Shown here in pieces: positions 17,439 to 25,654 of a DNA stretch of 64,000 nucleotides (position 1 is its first letter; each line of letters starts with the position of its first letter). The position numbers and the translations under genes are program-made. Source of the DNA: Treponema sp. (lineage in GTDB: Bacteria > Spirochaetota > Spirochaetia > Treponematales > Treponemataceae); assembly GCA_017484285.1 (NCBI GenBank), contig JAFUTH010000003.1:186001-250000 (forward strand), read 5' to 3'. The notes under the pieces are model-generated. The model worked only from the letters and a program-made list of their open reading frames with translations, had not been told where the DNA came from and did not search any database.

Positions 17439-18859
17439 TTTCTGAGCAACCTCAGATAGAACAAAATGCCCGAGACTCCGATTAAGATGTTCGGTGCCCA
17501 CATCGTCGTTACGCCGTATACGCCGCTTCGGGAACTGAAAATCTGACCGACGATGCTCATCGCCCAATAAAAGAGCGAAATGAACAGCCCAATAATCAAG
17601 CCGATTGTCTGACCGTTGTGCTTTCCGAAGATGAGCGCGAGCGGCATCGCAAGAATCGCAAAGAAAATCGAGCCAAACGGCATGGAGAATTTTTTTGCCA
17701 TCTCGAGATTGTACTGGTTGCGCTTTTTGGGAGTGACATCGGCATCGTTTTTCATCGACTTGATTTCCTTGTAGAGGTCATACGAAGTCATCTCGCGCGG
17801 AGAAACAGAGCGGTTGCTTTCGAGAAAGGTCGACTCGAAGATATTCAACTCAACGTTGTCGGAGAGCAGCACTTCATAGTCATTCTTTTTGTCTTTTTCA
17901 AACATGACGACGCTCGCATCGTTCATGATGAGCTTCATGAGCACGCCGGGAGCAGTCGATTTTTTGACGACCGACTCATCCGCGACGATAATGCGCTGCC
18001 CGCCGTCCTTGTCGGTGTCGAAGAAAATCAAATCGCTCACATTCTCGCCGTTCACTTCGCCAATCACGAGCGTTTTGTCGTTCGTGCGCTTGATTGAATT
18101 CGATTCAAGCTCGACGGCAGGATTTGACGTAAGAATAGAACGGTACAATTTGTTGTAGTTAATCGTGCCGAGCGGCAAGAGATAATCATTCACGAAGAAC
18201 GAGGCGATTGAAATCAAAATTCCCAAGATGAGGACGGGCTTTAAAATAACGCGGTAGCCCTGCCCCGACGCGCGGAGAATCAAAATCTCGTTTTCGCTCG
18301 CCAACCGCCCGAGGCACATCAAAAATCCGACAAGCGTGGCAAACGGCGCGGACTGCGCGATGACCATCGGAAGCGAGTACGTGATAAGGCGCATGACATC
18401 GATGACAGGCACGCGCTTTTTTAAGATGTTCTCGGCGACGAGCAGGATTTGGTTTACGAAGAACACCATGAAGAAAAAGATAAAGGCAACGAAAAAATAG
18501 AGGAACAGCTCTTTCATGAGGTAGCGGAAGAGCACGTGCCGATTGAGCCCGTTCGACTCCTGCATGCTCGTCGCGAAAAACTCCCCTGCCCGCTTAAGGC
18601 GGAGCTTGTACGCGAGACGGGAAATGCCACGCGCAATCGCATTGACGAGGTTGAATTCAGCGTAGGTGGCGAGCAGCGTTTTGCCGAATTCAACGAGCTG
18701 CTTTTTTGCCTGACTCTGATTCCACGTGCGCCTGAAAAAAATCACGGAGACGATGACGCGCTTTACCGGATAAAACGCGCTGCTTTTCCTGCATGTTTTG
18801 AGAAACTCATCTTTTTTTTTGCTGAGGAAGCGTTTTAGCTTCCAGATTGGACTTGGCAT
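17435..18859 (-). CDS. LptF/LptG-family permease with N-terminal extension, first of pair
   Basis: The protein has 474 residues, of which about 110 to 470 form the YjgP/YjgQ fold: HVLFRYLMKELFLYFFVAFIF as first membrane helix, a conserved LASENEILILRASGQGY coupling-loop region, a periplasmic domain, and three C-terminal helices. The first 105 residues are a basic, partly hydrophobic extension that standard family members lack; it could be a genuine domain or an over-long start. It is 15 bases downstream of dut on the same strand and precedes its paralogue with an ATGA overlap. Together with LptB, not in this window, the pair would move LPS-like glycolipid to the outer membrane. Confidence 0.86.
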   Translation of the reverse strand: MPSPIWKLKRFLSKKKDEFLKTCRKSSAFYPVKRVIVSVIFFRRTWNQSQAKKQLVEFGKTLLATYAEFNLVNAIARGISRLAYKLRLKRAGEFFATSMQESNGLNRHVLFRYLMKELFLYFFVAFIFFFMVFFVNQILLVAENILKKRVPVIDVMRLITYSLPMVIAQSAPFATLVGFLMCLGRLASENEILILRASGQGYRVILKPVLILGILISIASFFVNDYLLPLGTINYNKLYRSILTSNPAVELESNSIKRTNDKTLVIGEVNGENVSDLIFFDTDKDGGQRIIVADESVVKKSTAPGVLMKLIMNDASVVMFEKDKKNDYEVLLSDNVELNIFESTFLESNRSVSPREMTSYDLYKEIKSMKNDADVTPKKRNQYNLEMAKKFSMPFGSIFFAILAMPLALIFGKHNGQTIGLIIGLFISLFYWAMSIVGQIFSSRSGVYGVTTMWAPNILIGVSGILFYLRLLRK

Positions 18860-18874
18860 TGATTTTCTAAAAAG

Positions 18875-19315
18875 CTATTTGCCCGTAGAGCCGAATCCGC
18901 CAGAGCCGCGCTCCGTTTCGTCAAGCTCGGAAACGCGCTCAAAGCTGCCAATCGTGACGGGAGACACGACAATCTGCGCGATGCGGTCGCCGTTCTTGAC
19001 CTCAAAATCCTCTGAGCCGAGGTTGATGAGGATGACTTTGACCTCGCCGCGGTAATCGGAATCAATCGTGCCCGGCGTGTTCAAGACCGTAACGCCGTTT
19101 TTTGCCGCAAGCCCTGAGCGCGGGCGCACCTGAATCTCATAGCCGTGCGGAATCGCAAAGAACAGCCCCGTTGGAATCATGGCACGCTCGCCCTTTTTTA
19201 TGATGACCGGCTCGGAAAGAAGCGCGCAGATGTCAGCACCTGCCGCGCCAGCCGTTTTGTATTCGGGAACGACCGCCCCTTGAGAAGCAACGCATTTGAT
19301 ATCGATTTTGTTCAT
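18875..19315 (-). CDS. dut: dUTP diphosphatase
   Basis: Trimeric enzyme that hydrolyses dUTP to dUMP, preventing uracil entry into DNA and feeding dTMP synthesis. The 146-residue protein shows the five family motifs: [44 protein letters not shown], and the C-terminal Gly-rich [10 protein letters not shown] that closes over the active site. Length and order are typical. Confidence 0.97.
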   Translation of the reverse strand: MNKIDIKCVASQGAVVPEYKTAGAAGADICALLSEPVIIKKGERAMIPTGLFFAIPHGYEIQVRPRSGLAAKNGVTVLNTPGTIDSDYRGEVKVILINLGSEDFEVKNGDRIAQIVVSPVTIGSFERVSELDETERGSGGFGSTGK

Positions 19316-19365
19316 GCCCCCATTATAGTGAAGGATTCGCGGGCTATCAATGCGTTTTTCGCCGC

Positions 19366-20076
19366 TTACTTTTTCTTTCCGAGATAGGCTTCGCGCACGC
19401 TCTCGTCGGCAAGGAGCGACTCACCCGTTCCTTTGAGCACGATGTTTCCCGTCTCAAGCACATAGCCGATGTGGGCGGTCTTGAGCGCCATGTTCGCGTT
19501 CTGCTCGACCAAAAGAACGGTCACGCCCTTCTCGTTGATTTCTTTGATGATGTCGAAAATCTGCTGGACGATGAGCGGAGCCAAGCCCAAAGACGGCTCG
19601 TCGAGCATCAACAACTTCGGACGGCTCATGAGCGCGCGCCCGAGTGCGAGCATCTGCTGCTCTCCGCCCGAAAGCGTTCCCGCGAACTGCCAGCTCCGCT
19701 CCTTGAGGCGCGGAAAAAGCTCGTACACCCAGCCCATGTCCTTTGCGATTTCTTTTTTGTCTTTGCGGAGATACGCGCCGATTTTTAAGTTCTCCTCGAC
19801 GCTCAAATCAGTGAACACGCGCCGTCCCTCGGGAGAATGGGCGATTCCCGACTGGCAGATTTTCGGAATCGACATGCCGAGCAATTCAACGCCGTCCATC
19901 GTGATTGAGCCGCTCTCAGCCTTTACCAGACCCGAAATAGTGCGCAAGAGCGTCGATTTTCCGGCTCCGTTCGAGCCAATCAGCGTGACGATTTTGCCGT
20001 CCTCGACTTCGAGATTGACGCCGCGAAGCGCCTTAATGCCGCCGTAAGAAACACTCAAGTCAGTGATTTTAAGCAT
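19366..20076 (-). CDS. livF: Branched-chain amino-acid ABC transporter ATPase LivF
   Basis: One of two cytoplasmic ATPases of the Liv importer. The protein has 236 residues from the ATG at 20074-20076 ([13 protein letters not shown]); the longer reading adds residues inside livG. It has Walker [14 protein letters not shown], signature [15 protein letters not shown], Walker [14 protein letters not shown] and H-loop VEQNANMAL. Its start lies 8 bases inside the end of livG. The short size and the LSGGEQQ signature fit LivF rather than LivG. Confidence 0.94.
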   Translation of the reverse strand: MLKITDLSVSYGGIKALRGVNLEVEDGKIVTLIGSNGAGKSTLLRTISGLVKAESGSITMDGVELLGMSIPKICQSGIAHSPEGRRVFTDLSVEENLKIGAYLRKDKKEIAKDMGWVYELFPRLKERSWQFAGTLSGGEQQMLALGRALMSRPKLLMLDEPSLGLAPLIVQQIFDIIKEINEKGVTVLLVEQNANMALKTAHIGYVLETGNIVLKGTGESLLADESVREAYLGKKK

Positions 20077-20914
20077 CTTCTTTTTCTCCCAAATATGCAG
20101 AAATGACTTTTGGATTCGACTGGACTTCCTTCGGAGTTCCCTTCGCGATGAGCGCGCCAAAATTCAAGACGTAAATCCGGTCGGAAATGTCCATGACCAA
20201 ATCCATGTGATGCTCAATCATAAAAATCGTGAGATGGAAGTCATCGCGGATTTTTTTGATAAAGTCAGTGAGTTCTTTCGTTTCCTGCGGGTTCATGCCG
20301 GCGGCAGGCTCGTCAAGCAAGAGCAACTTTGGCTCTGTCGCAAGCGCACGCGCAATCTCAAGGCGGCGCTGGATTCCGTACGGCAGCGACGTGCTCAATT
20401 CGTCCTTTACGTCATACAAGTCGAGCATTTTAAGCAGCCGCTCCGTCTCCGCGCGCTGATTTTTTTCTTCTTTGCGGTTCAAGCGGAACGTTGCCGTAAA
20501 GATGTTGCTCGTGCGGCGCAAGTGCTTCGCAATCAGAACGTTGTCGAACACCGTCTGGCTCTTCCACAAGCGGATGTTCTGGAACGTGCGCGCGATGCCC
20601 AGCTTCGTGATTTTGTCAGGAGTCGGCTCGATTTTGTTGTAGTACAAGCCGAGCTCTTGGCCCGCGTAGTATTTTTTTATCGTTCCGTGCGGGAAATTCT
20701 CGACGATTTTTTTGCCGTCAAAGTAGACCGCACCGTTCGTCGGCGCATACACGCCCGTGACCACGTTAAACGCCGTCGTTTTGCCCGCGCCGTTCGGTCC
20801 GATGAGCGAGACGATTTCGCCCTTGTTCACTTCGAGCGAAAGCGAATTGACGGCAACGACGCCACCGAACTGCATCGTGACGTTCTCTATCTTCAAAACA
20901 GTTTCTGCCATCAT
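20069..20914 (-). CDS. livG: Branched-chain amino-acid ABC transporter ATPase LivG
   Basis: The protein has 281 residues. Walker A is LIGPNGAGKTTAFNVVTGVY, the signature is LPYGIQRRLEIARALA (the LivG-type variant of LSGGQ), Walker B is LLLLDEPAAGMNPQE and the H-loop MIEHHMDLVM. The insertion with GIARTFQNIRLWK is diagnostic for LivG. The first ATG overlaps the livM stop (ATGA), and a second ATG follows directly. Confidence 0.95.
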   Translation of the reverse strand: MMAETVLKIENVTMQFGGVVAVNSLSLEVNKGEIVSLIGPNGAGKTTAFNVVTGVYAPTNGAVYFDGKKIVENFPHGTIKKYYAGQELGLYYNKIEPTPDKITKLGIARTFQNIRLWKSQTVFDNVLIAKHLRRTSNIFTATFRLNRKEEKNQRAETERLLKMLDLYDVKDELSTSLPYGIQRRLEIARALATEPKLLLLDEPAAGMNPQETKELTDFIKKIRDDFHLTIFMIEHHMDLVMDISDRIYVLNFGALIAKGTPKEVQSNPKVISAYLGEKEDA

Positions 20915-22017
20915 GCATTCTCCTCAGTTTTTTTGCCCTTTTTCGCGACGAGCTTTTTAAAATACGCGGTGATTCTCGTGATTGAAATCTCTTTTTCGCC
21001 CATAATGCCCTTCTGGTAGAACAGGACGATTGCCATGATGACGACCGAGAACACGACTTTTCGGAAGCCCGGGCGCAGAATATGAATCGAAAGGAGGTTC
21101 AGTTTTTCGTTGTCGAGGAAGCGAAGCCACCATTCGGAGCACGCGATGAACAAAAACGAGGAAATGCAGCTTCCCGTAATGCTTCCGATGCCGCCGATGA
21201 CCACGATGAGCAAGATTTCGTACGTCATCGCCGACTTGAACTGGCTCGCCTGAATTGTCGCCTGAAACATAGCGAGGAGCGCGCCCGAAATTCCGGCGAA
21301 GAACGAGGAGATGATAAACGCGAGCCGCTTGTGGTGCGCGAGATTGATTCCCATCGCCTCGGCTGCGACCTCATCGTCGCGGATTGCCTTGAACGCGCGC
21401 CCGTACGTCGAGTTAATCAAAAGCACGATGAGCGCGATACAGATTCCGCTCACAAAGAACGGAAAGAGCGTCGAGTGGAAGACCGGGTATTTTCGGAGCA
21501 AGTTCGAGCCGTTCGTAATCGTGCCGAGCTTGTCCCACTGGAAGAACGCGCGGATAATCTCCGCAAAGCCGAGCGTCGCGATTGCGAGATAGTCCGACTT
21601 GAGCTTTAAGACCGGAAGTCCGATTAAAAAGGCGAACACGGCGGCGACAATGCCCGCGCACACGAGCGCAATCGGAACGGGAAGCGCGAATTGGATGAGC
21701 CCGCCGTCAAAATACTGATACACCTGCGCACGCGCGTTCACGGGAATCGTGAGGATTCCGTAGGTGTACGCGCCCAAAAGCATGAATCCCGCCTGACCGA
21801 GCGAGAAAAGCCCCGTAAAGCCGTTGAGCAGGTTCATTGAGACGGCGACAAGCGCGTAAATCGCGCCCTTTTTGAGCACCGTAAAGAGCATCGACGTTCG
21901 CGGAAGAATCTGTTCCAAAACGCCGACGACGACAAAGAGAAGCGCGAGAAGACCGAAGCCAATCACAAGGTGACGGCGCTTTGTTTTTTGTTCTTCTGTT
22001 AAGAGTGTCTGTTCCAT
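20911..22017 (-). CDS. livM: Branched-chain amino-acid ABC transporter permease LivM
   Basis: Inner-membrane channel subunit of the Liv importer. The protein has 368 residues with about ten hydrophobic helices. Family blocks are GFTGLFSLGQAGFMLLGAYT, LPVLKLKSDYLAIATLGFAE and GISGALLAMFQATI, with the coupling region AFKAIRDDEVAAEAMGINLA. Starts at MEQTLLTEEQ with a short cytoplasmic N-terminus. Coupled to livG by an ATGA overlap. Confidence 0.95.
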   Translation of the reverse strand: MEQTLLTEEQKTKRRHLVIGFGLLALLFVVVGVLEQILPRTSMLFTVLKKGAIYALVAVSMNLLNGFTGLFSLGQAGFMLLGAYTYGILTIPVNARAQVYQYFDGGLIQFALPVPIALVCAGIVAAVFAFLIGLPVLKLKSDYLAIATLGFAEIIRAFFQWDKLGTITNGSNLLRKYPVFHSTLFPFFVSGICIALIVLLINSTYGRAFKAIRDDEVAAEAMGINLAHHKRLAFIISSFFAGISGALLAMFQATIQASQFKSAMTYEILLIVVIGGIGSITGSCISSFLFIACSEWWLRFLDNEKLNLLSIHILRPGFRKVVFSVVIMAIVLFYQKGIMGEKEISITRITAYFKKLVAKKGKKTEENA

Positions 22018-22029
22018 GCAGAGCCTTCC

Positions 22030-22914
22030 TTACACCTTGTCCGTCACTTTCTCGCCGAAAAGACCGGTGGGCATGAACATCAAGACGACAATCAGCAAGA
22101 CAAAGGTGAACGCGTCGCTGAACGTCGTCCAGCCGATGCCCTTGATGAGATTCTCGCAGATACCAATCAAAAACGCGCCGATGACCGCCCCCGGAATCGA
22201 GCCGATGCCACCGAAGACCGCCGCGACGAACGCCTTTAAGCCGGGCATGCCGCCGACCGTGGGCGTAACGCCCGTGTAGTTTGAGAAAAAGAGGATTGAG
22301 CCGACCGCAGCCAAGAACGAGCCGATGATGAACGTCATCGAAATGACGGCATCGATTCTGATTCCCATGAGCTGGGCGGTGTCGAAATCTTTTGAGACGG
22401 CACGCATTGCCATGCCGATTTTTGTATGTCTGATAAGGTGAACGAGACCTATTACAAGCACAATCGTAAGGATGGGGGTGATAATCGTGACCCGTTTTGT
22501 CATCGCGCCGAAGACCTGAACCGGCGTGCTAATCCACGGAATAGAAGGATAGTATTTTGTGAGTCCGCCCGTCACGTACAGGGCGAGGTTTTGCAAAAGA
22601 TAGCTCATGCCGATTGCTGAAATCATGATGGACATTCGGGGAGCAGTTCTCAAAGGCTTATACGCAATCCGCTCGATAGAAAAGCCAATAAAAACCGTTA
22701 ACAGAATCGTGAGCGGAATAGAAACATAGAGCGGCATGACCGTGTAGCAATAAATCATGATGAGTCCAGCAGCCATGAACACATCGCCATGCGCAAAATT
22801 GATAAGACGGAGAATGCCGTACACCATCGTGTAGCCGATTGCAATCAGCGCATACTGACCGCCCGTCGAAATTCCCGCCAGAATATACGGCAGGTTGTTT
22901 TGTAAGACTTCCAC
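22030..22914 (-). CDS. livH: Branched-chain amino-acid ABC transporter permease LivH
   Basis: Partner permease of LivM. The protein has 294 residues, with eight or so transmembrane helices and the LivH blocks GGQYALIAIGYTMVYGILRL, INFAHGDVFMAAG, the coupling loop TKIGMAMRAVSKDFDTAQLM, and VFGGIGSIPGAVIGA. It starts 12 bases before livM. It is separated from livK by a gap that holds a hairpin (22940-22965), which would allow more binding protein than permease to be made. Confidence 0.95.
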   Translation of the reverse strand: MEVLQNNLPYILAGISTGGQYALIAIGYTMVYGILRLINFAHGDVFMAAGLIMIYCYTVMPLYVSIPLTILLTVFIGFSIERIAYKPLRTAPRMSIMISAIGMSYLLQNLALYVTGGLTKYYPSIPWISTPVQVFGAMTKRVTIITPILTIVLVIGLVHLIRHTKIGMAMRAVSKDFDTAQLMGIRIDAVISMTFIIGSFLAAVGSILFFSNYTGVTPTVGGMPGLKAFVAAVFGGIGSIPGAVIGAFLIGICENLIKGIGWTTFSDAFTFVLLIVVLMFMPTGLFGEKVTDKV

Positions 22915-22939
22915 TGTTGTTTCCCTTTTTACGCAGAAA

Positions 22940-22965
22940 GCCCAAGCCCCCGAAGAGACTTGAGC
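22940..22965 (-). terminator. intercistronic hairpin between livK and livH (attenuating)
   Basis: On the minus strand GCTCAAGTC pairs with GGCTTGGGC (9 bp with two G-U pairs) around loop TCTTCGGG, followed by only TTTC. The weak U-run suggests partial termination or 3'-end protection of the livK message, a known way of raising binding-protein levels in ABC operons. Confidence 0.55.
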
Positions 22966-22980
22966 CTGCGCGATGTTAGA

Positions 22981-24153
22981 TTAGTTTACGCTCTGGACAG
23001 CAACGAAGTTCCATTTTCCCGTTTCGTTATTGACCTGCTTGATGTACGCCACGTCGCGGATTGCGTCGCCGTTCTCGTCAAACGCGATTGCGCCAGAAAC
23101 GCCCTTGTAGGTGACAGACGGAAGAATTGCCTTGATATCCGAGCTTTTTTTGCTGTCAGCGAGCTTGAGCGCTTCGAGCGCCGTGTAGTATGCGTCGAAT
23201 CCCATCGCTGAGACAGCCGAAATCTCGTCATCGCCGCCGTTGTTCGTCTTGGCGGTGGCGTTCGTGTTGAGGTAGTTTCTGAATCCCTCGACGAATTCTT
23301 TAATCTGCGGGTCATCAGAACCTTCGATGAAGAACGTCGTTACGAAGACCTGCACGTTCGTGCCTTTCGCAGCGCCCAAAATGACGTTTGAATCCCACGT
23401 GTCGCCCGCGAGAATCGGGATTGAAAGCCCCTGCGTGTTTGCCTGCTCGATGATGAGGGCAGCGGCTTCGATTGAGACCGGTGAGAAGAAGACATCAGCT
23501 TCCTGTTTTTTTGCGTTCGCGACGTATGCCGCAAAATCGCTCGTTCCGTCAGGGAATGTCTCTTCGACGACTTCACCGCCCATCTTTTTGAACGCCTCGA
23601 CGAAGTATTTTACGAGACCGCCCGAATAGTCATCGCCGAGCTTAGAGAGACAGTACGCCTTTTTTGCGCCGAATTTTTCTGTCGCGAGATTCGCATGGAC
23701 TGAGCCCTGAAACGGGTCGAGGAAGCAGATTCGGAAATAGTGGTCGTTTCCGAGCGTGACCTGCGGGTTCGTGCACGTGATGCCGATTGCCGGAACGTCC
23801 GCGGCAGCGAATGTGTCAGAGGCAGCGATTGAAACGCCTGAGCCGTATGAGCCGAGCACGACAGAAACGCCCTTTGAGATGAGTTCTGACGCCGCGGTGA
23901 CCGCCTTGTCGTTTGAGGACTCGTTGTCGACGATTTCGAGCTGCACCTTGTATTCTTTTCCGCCGAGCGTTACGGTCGGAGTGACGCTGTTCGCGTACTG
24001 AATACCGAGCGTTTCCTGTTTGCCGCCCGCGCCGTTATCGCCAGAAGCCGGTTCGTACACACCGATTTTGATTACAGCATCCTTTTCGTCGCCACAGCTT
24101 GCGAACGAAAAAAGAGCAGCACAGAGTGCAAAAGCAAAAAGACACTTTTTCAT
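22981..24153 (-). CDS. livK: Branched-chain amino-acid (Liv-type) substrate-binding lipoprotein
   Basis: The protein has 390 residues. The lipoprotein signal ends LFSFASC (Cys 20), so the receptor is membrane-anchored. The mature protein has the type I periplasmic-binding fold of the LivJ/LivK group (IKIGVYEPASGDNGAGGKQE, VLGSYGSGVSIAASD, YYTALEALKLADSKKSSDIK). The ligand is probably branched-chain or other neutral amino acids, but Liv systems also carry urea, amides or short peptides, so it is not proven. It is the first gene of livKHMGF, with GGAGG just before the ATG and a sigma-70-type promoter upstream. Confidence 0.9.
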   Translation of the reverse strand: MKKCLFAFALCAALFSFASCGDEKDAVIKIGVYEPASGDNGAGGKQETLGIQYANSVTPTVTLGGKEYKVQLEIVDNESSNDKAVTAASELISKGVSVVLGSYGSGVSIAASDTFAAADVPAIGITCTNPQVTLGNDHYFRICFLDPFQGSVHANLATEKFGAKKAYCLSKLGDDYSGGLVKYFVEAFKKMGGEVVEETFPDGTSDFAAYVANAKKQEADVFFSPVSIEAAALIIEQANTQGLSIPILAGDTWDSNVILGAAKGTNVQVFVTTFFIEGSDDPQIKEFVEGFRNYLNTNATAKTNNGGDDEISAVSAMGFDAYYTALEALKLADSKKSSDIKAILPSVTYKGVSGAIAFDENGDAIRDVAYIKQVNNETGKWNFVAVQSVN

Positions 24154-24162
24154 TTTTTTCCT

Positions 24163-24202
24163 CCAAAAAAAAGAAAGCCACTAACCCTTTTGTTAATGGC
24201 TT
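24163..24202 (-). terminator. leader terminator directly before the livK ribosome-binding site
   Basis: On the minus strand AAGCCATTAAC (24192-24202) pairs with GTTAGTGGCTT (24175-24185) over 11 bp with one G-U pair, and is followed by TTTC and eight T. The U-run ends at the GGAGG that serves livK. The promoter lies upstream, so the structure sits in the transcript leader and can act as an attenuator. A small frame beginning MKPLTKGLVAFFF runs through the hairpin. Confidence 0.7.
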
Positions 24203-24219
24203 CATTGCATCATGTATGC

Positions 24220-24248
24220 AGTATAGGAAAATTTTCAGTTTCTGACAA
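24220..24248 (-). promoter_or_regulatory. sigma-70-type promoter of livKHMGF
   Basis: TTGTCA (24243-24248) and TATACT (24220-24225) are separated by exactly 17 bases on the minus strand. Transcription should start near 24213, about 60 bases before the livK ATG. Confidence 0.75.
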
Positions 24249-24296
24249 TTAGAAATCCCTATGAAAAGGCAAAAATCCATGATAAAATCAGAGCCA

Positions 24297-25550
24297 TGAA
24301 AATACGCAACCTTCCGATTGGCATTCAGGATTTTGAAAACTTCGCACAAGCAATTTTGTCTATGTCGACAAAACGCAGTATGTGTATGACCTCGTAAAAA
24401 CTGAAGTTCCGTACTTTTTGAGCCGTCCGCGCCGTTTCGGAAAAAGCCTTTTGCTTTCCACGATTGAAGCATATTTTTTAGGAAAAAAAGAACTTAAGGT
24501 CTGAGAAGTCAATTAGAAGGAACGCTTTCTGATTTCGAAGAAAAATATGATTTACCGACTGTTGCAGATACGCTTCCCCGAAAATTTGAGCACGCCCTCA
24601 AAAATGCGTATGAAAAAACGGGCAAAAAAGTCGTCGTGCTTGTCGATGAGTACGACAACCCGCTTTTGAAAAACATCGGCGAGAATGAGGAGCAAGAAAA
24701 AGCGAACCGCACGCTCTACAAGGGATTTTTTGCCGTTCTCAAAGACTGCGATGCCTATCTCCGCTTTGCCTTTTTTACGGGAGTCACGAAATTCAGCAAG
24801 GTTTCGATTTTCAGCGATTTGAATCAGCTCAATGACATCACGCTCAACAAAAGGTTTGACGCAATCTGCGGAATCACACAAGAGGAACTTGAAGCAAATT
24901 TCAAGCCTGAAATCTCGGCGATGGCGGAAAACAATGGCATGACCTTTGAAGCATGCCGTTCAGAATTAAAGCGGATGTACGACGGCTACCACTTCTGCAT
25001 GAATTCGCCCGACATTTACAATCCGTTCAGTTTGCTCCGCGCATTCGATGAAAAAAAATTCGGCTTCCCGAACGATGAAGTCAAATACGGCTTTTTGGAC
25101 GCGCTCGCGCCAAGCTATCTTCATGTCGAAGACAAGCCCGCGCCGTTCAATGTCGATATTCTCGATGATGCCGTTGAGGAAGGCGATGCAGACGGCATCC
25201 GAAAATGGTTCACCGCGCTCTTTGCCCTGCTTCCCTACACGGCGGACGCAGAAAACGAAACGCTCATCGAGCAGAATTTCCAGAATGTGATTTACATCTC
25301 TCTGCTCGTATTGGGAAAATACGTGCGCACGGAAGTGCATTCGGCGCTCGGCAGGGCGGACTGCATCATCGAAACGCCCGAGTATGTGTACCTCTTTGAG
25401 TTCAAGCGCGACGGCTCAGCGAAAGAAGCGCTCGAACAGATTGAAGCTCAAGGATACGCAAAGCCGTATGAGGCAGATTCCCGCAAAATCTTCAAAATCG
25501 GCGTGAATTTCTCAAGCGAAACGAAAAATATTGCGGAATGGCTGTGCTAG
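24297..25550 (+). pseudogene. Disrupted AAA-ATPase-like / PD-(D/E)XK nuclease-like protein (DUF1703 type)
   Basis: The start ([14 protein letters not shown]) fits this family, but a one-base loss near 24341 shifts the frame. The continuation, [14 protein letters not shown] then [15 protein letters not shown], is found in another frame, and stops at 24507-24509. The next conserved piece, QLEGTLSDFEEKYDLP, begins in a different frame right after, without the usual segment between, so an internal deletion is likely too. From 24636 the frame is open (VVLVDEYDNPLLKNI, FFTGVTKFSKVSIFSDLNQL) to the C-terminal nuclease-like block GRADCIIETPEYVYLFEFK. The family is common in host-associated bacteria and its function is unknown. 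An intact-looking 304-residue ORF remains from 24636, but it lacks the P-loop. Confidence 0.8.
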
Positions 25551-25587
25551 CACTGGCATTCGGAGCGCGAAACGGCTCGTTCCTGTA

Positions 25588-25629
25588 AAAAAAACGGTCG
25601 CCCGCGCAAAGGGGAACGCACGGGCGACC
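25588..25629 (-). terminator. intrinsic terminator of the galactan-locus distal lipoprotein gene
   Basis: GGTCGCCCGCGC (25596-25607) and GCACGGGCGACC (25618-25629) form a 12-bp stem with one G-U pair; on the minus strand it is followed by a G and eight T. Confidence 0.9.
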
Positions 25630-25654
25630 GGGAAAGAGCAAAAAGCAGTGTTTA

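Noticed and set aside
16650..17459. 269-residue plus-strand ORF rich in Arg, His and Glu
   Set aside because: Antisense to the lptF/lptG-type pair, which has a normal membrane topology; no ribosome-binding site.
20063..21019. 318-residue plus-strand ORF
   Set aside because: It mirrors livG and livM, both with complete ABC motifs. The Arg/Val-rich translation is typical of an antisense shadow.
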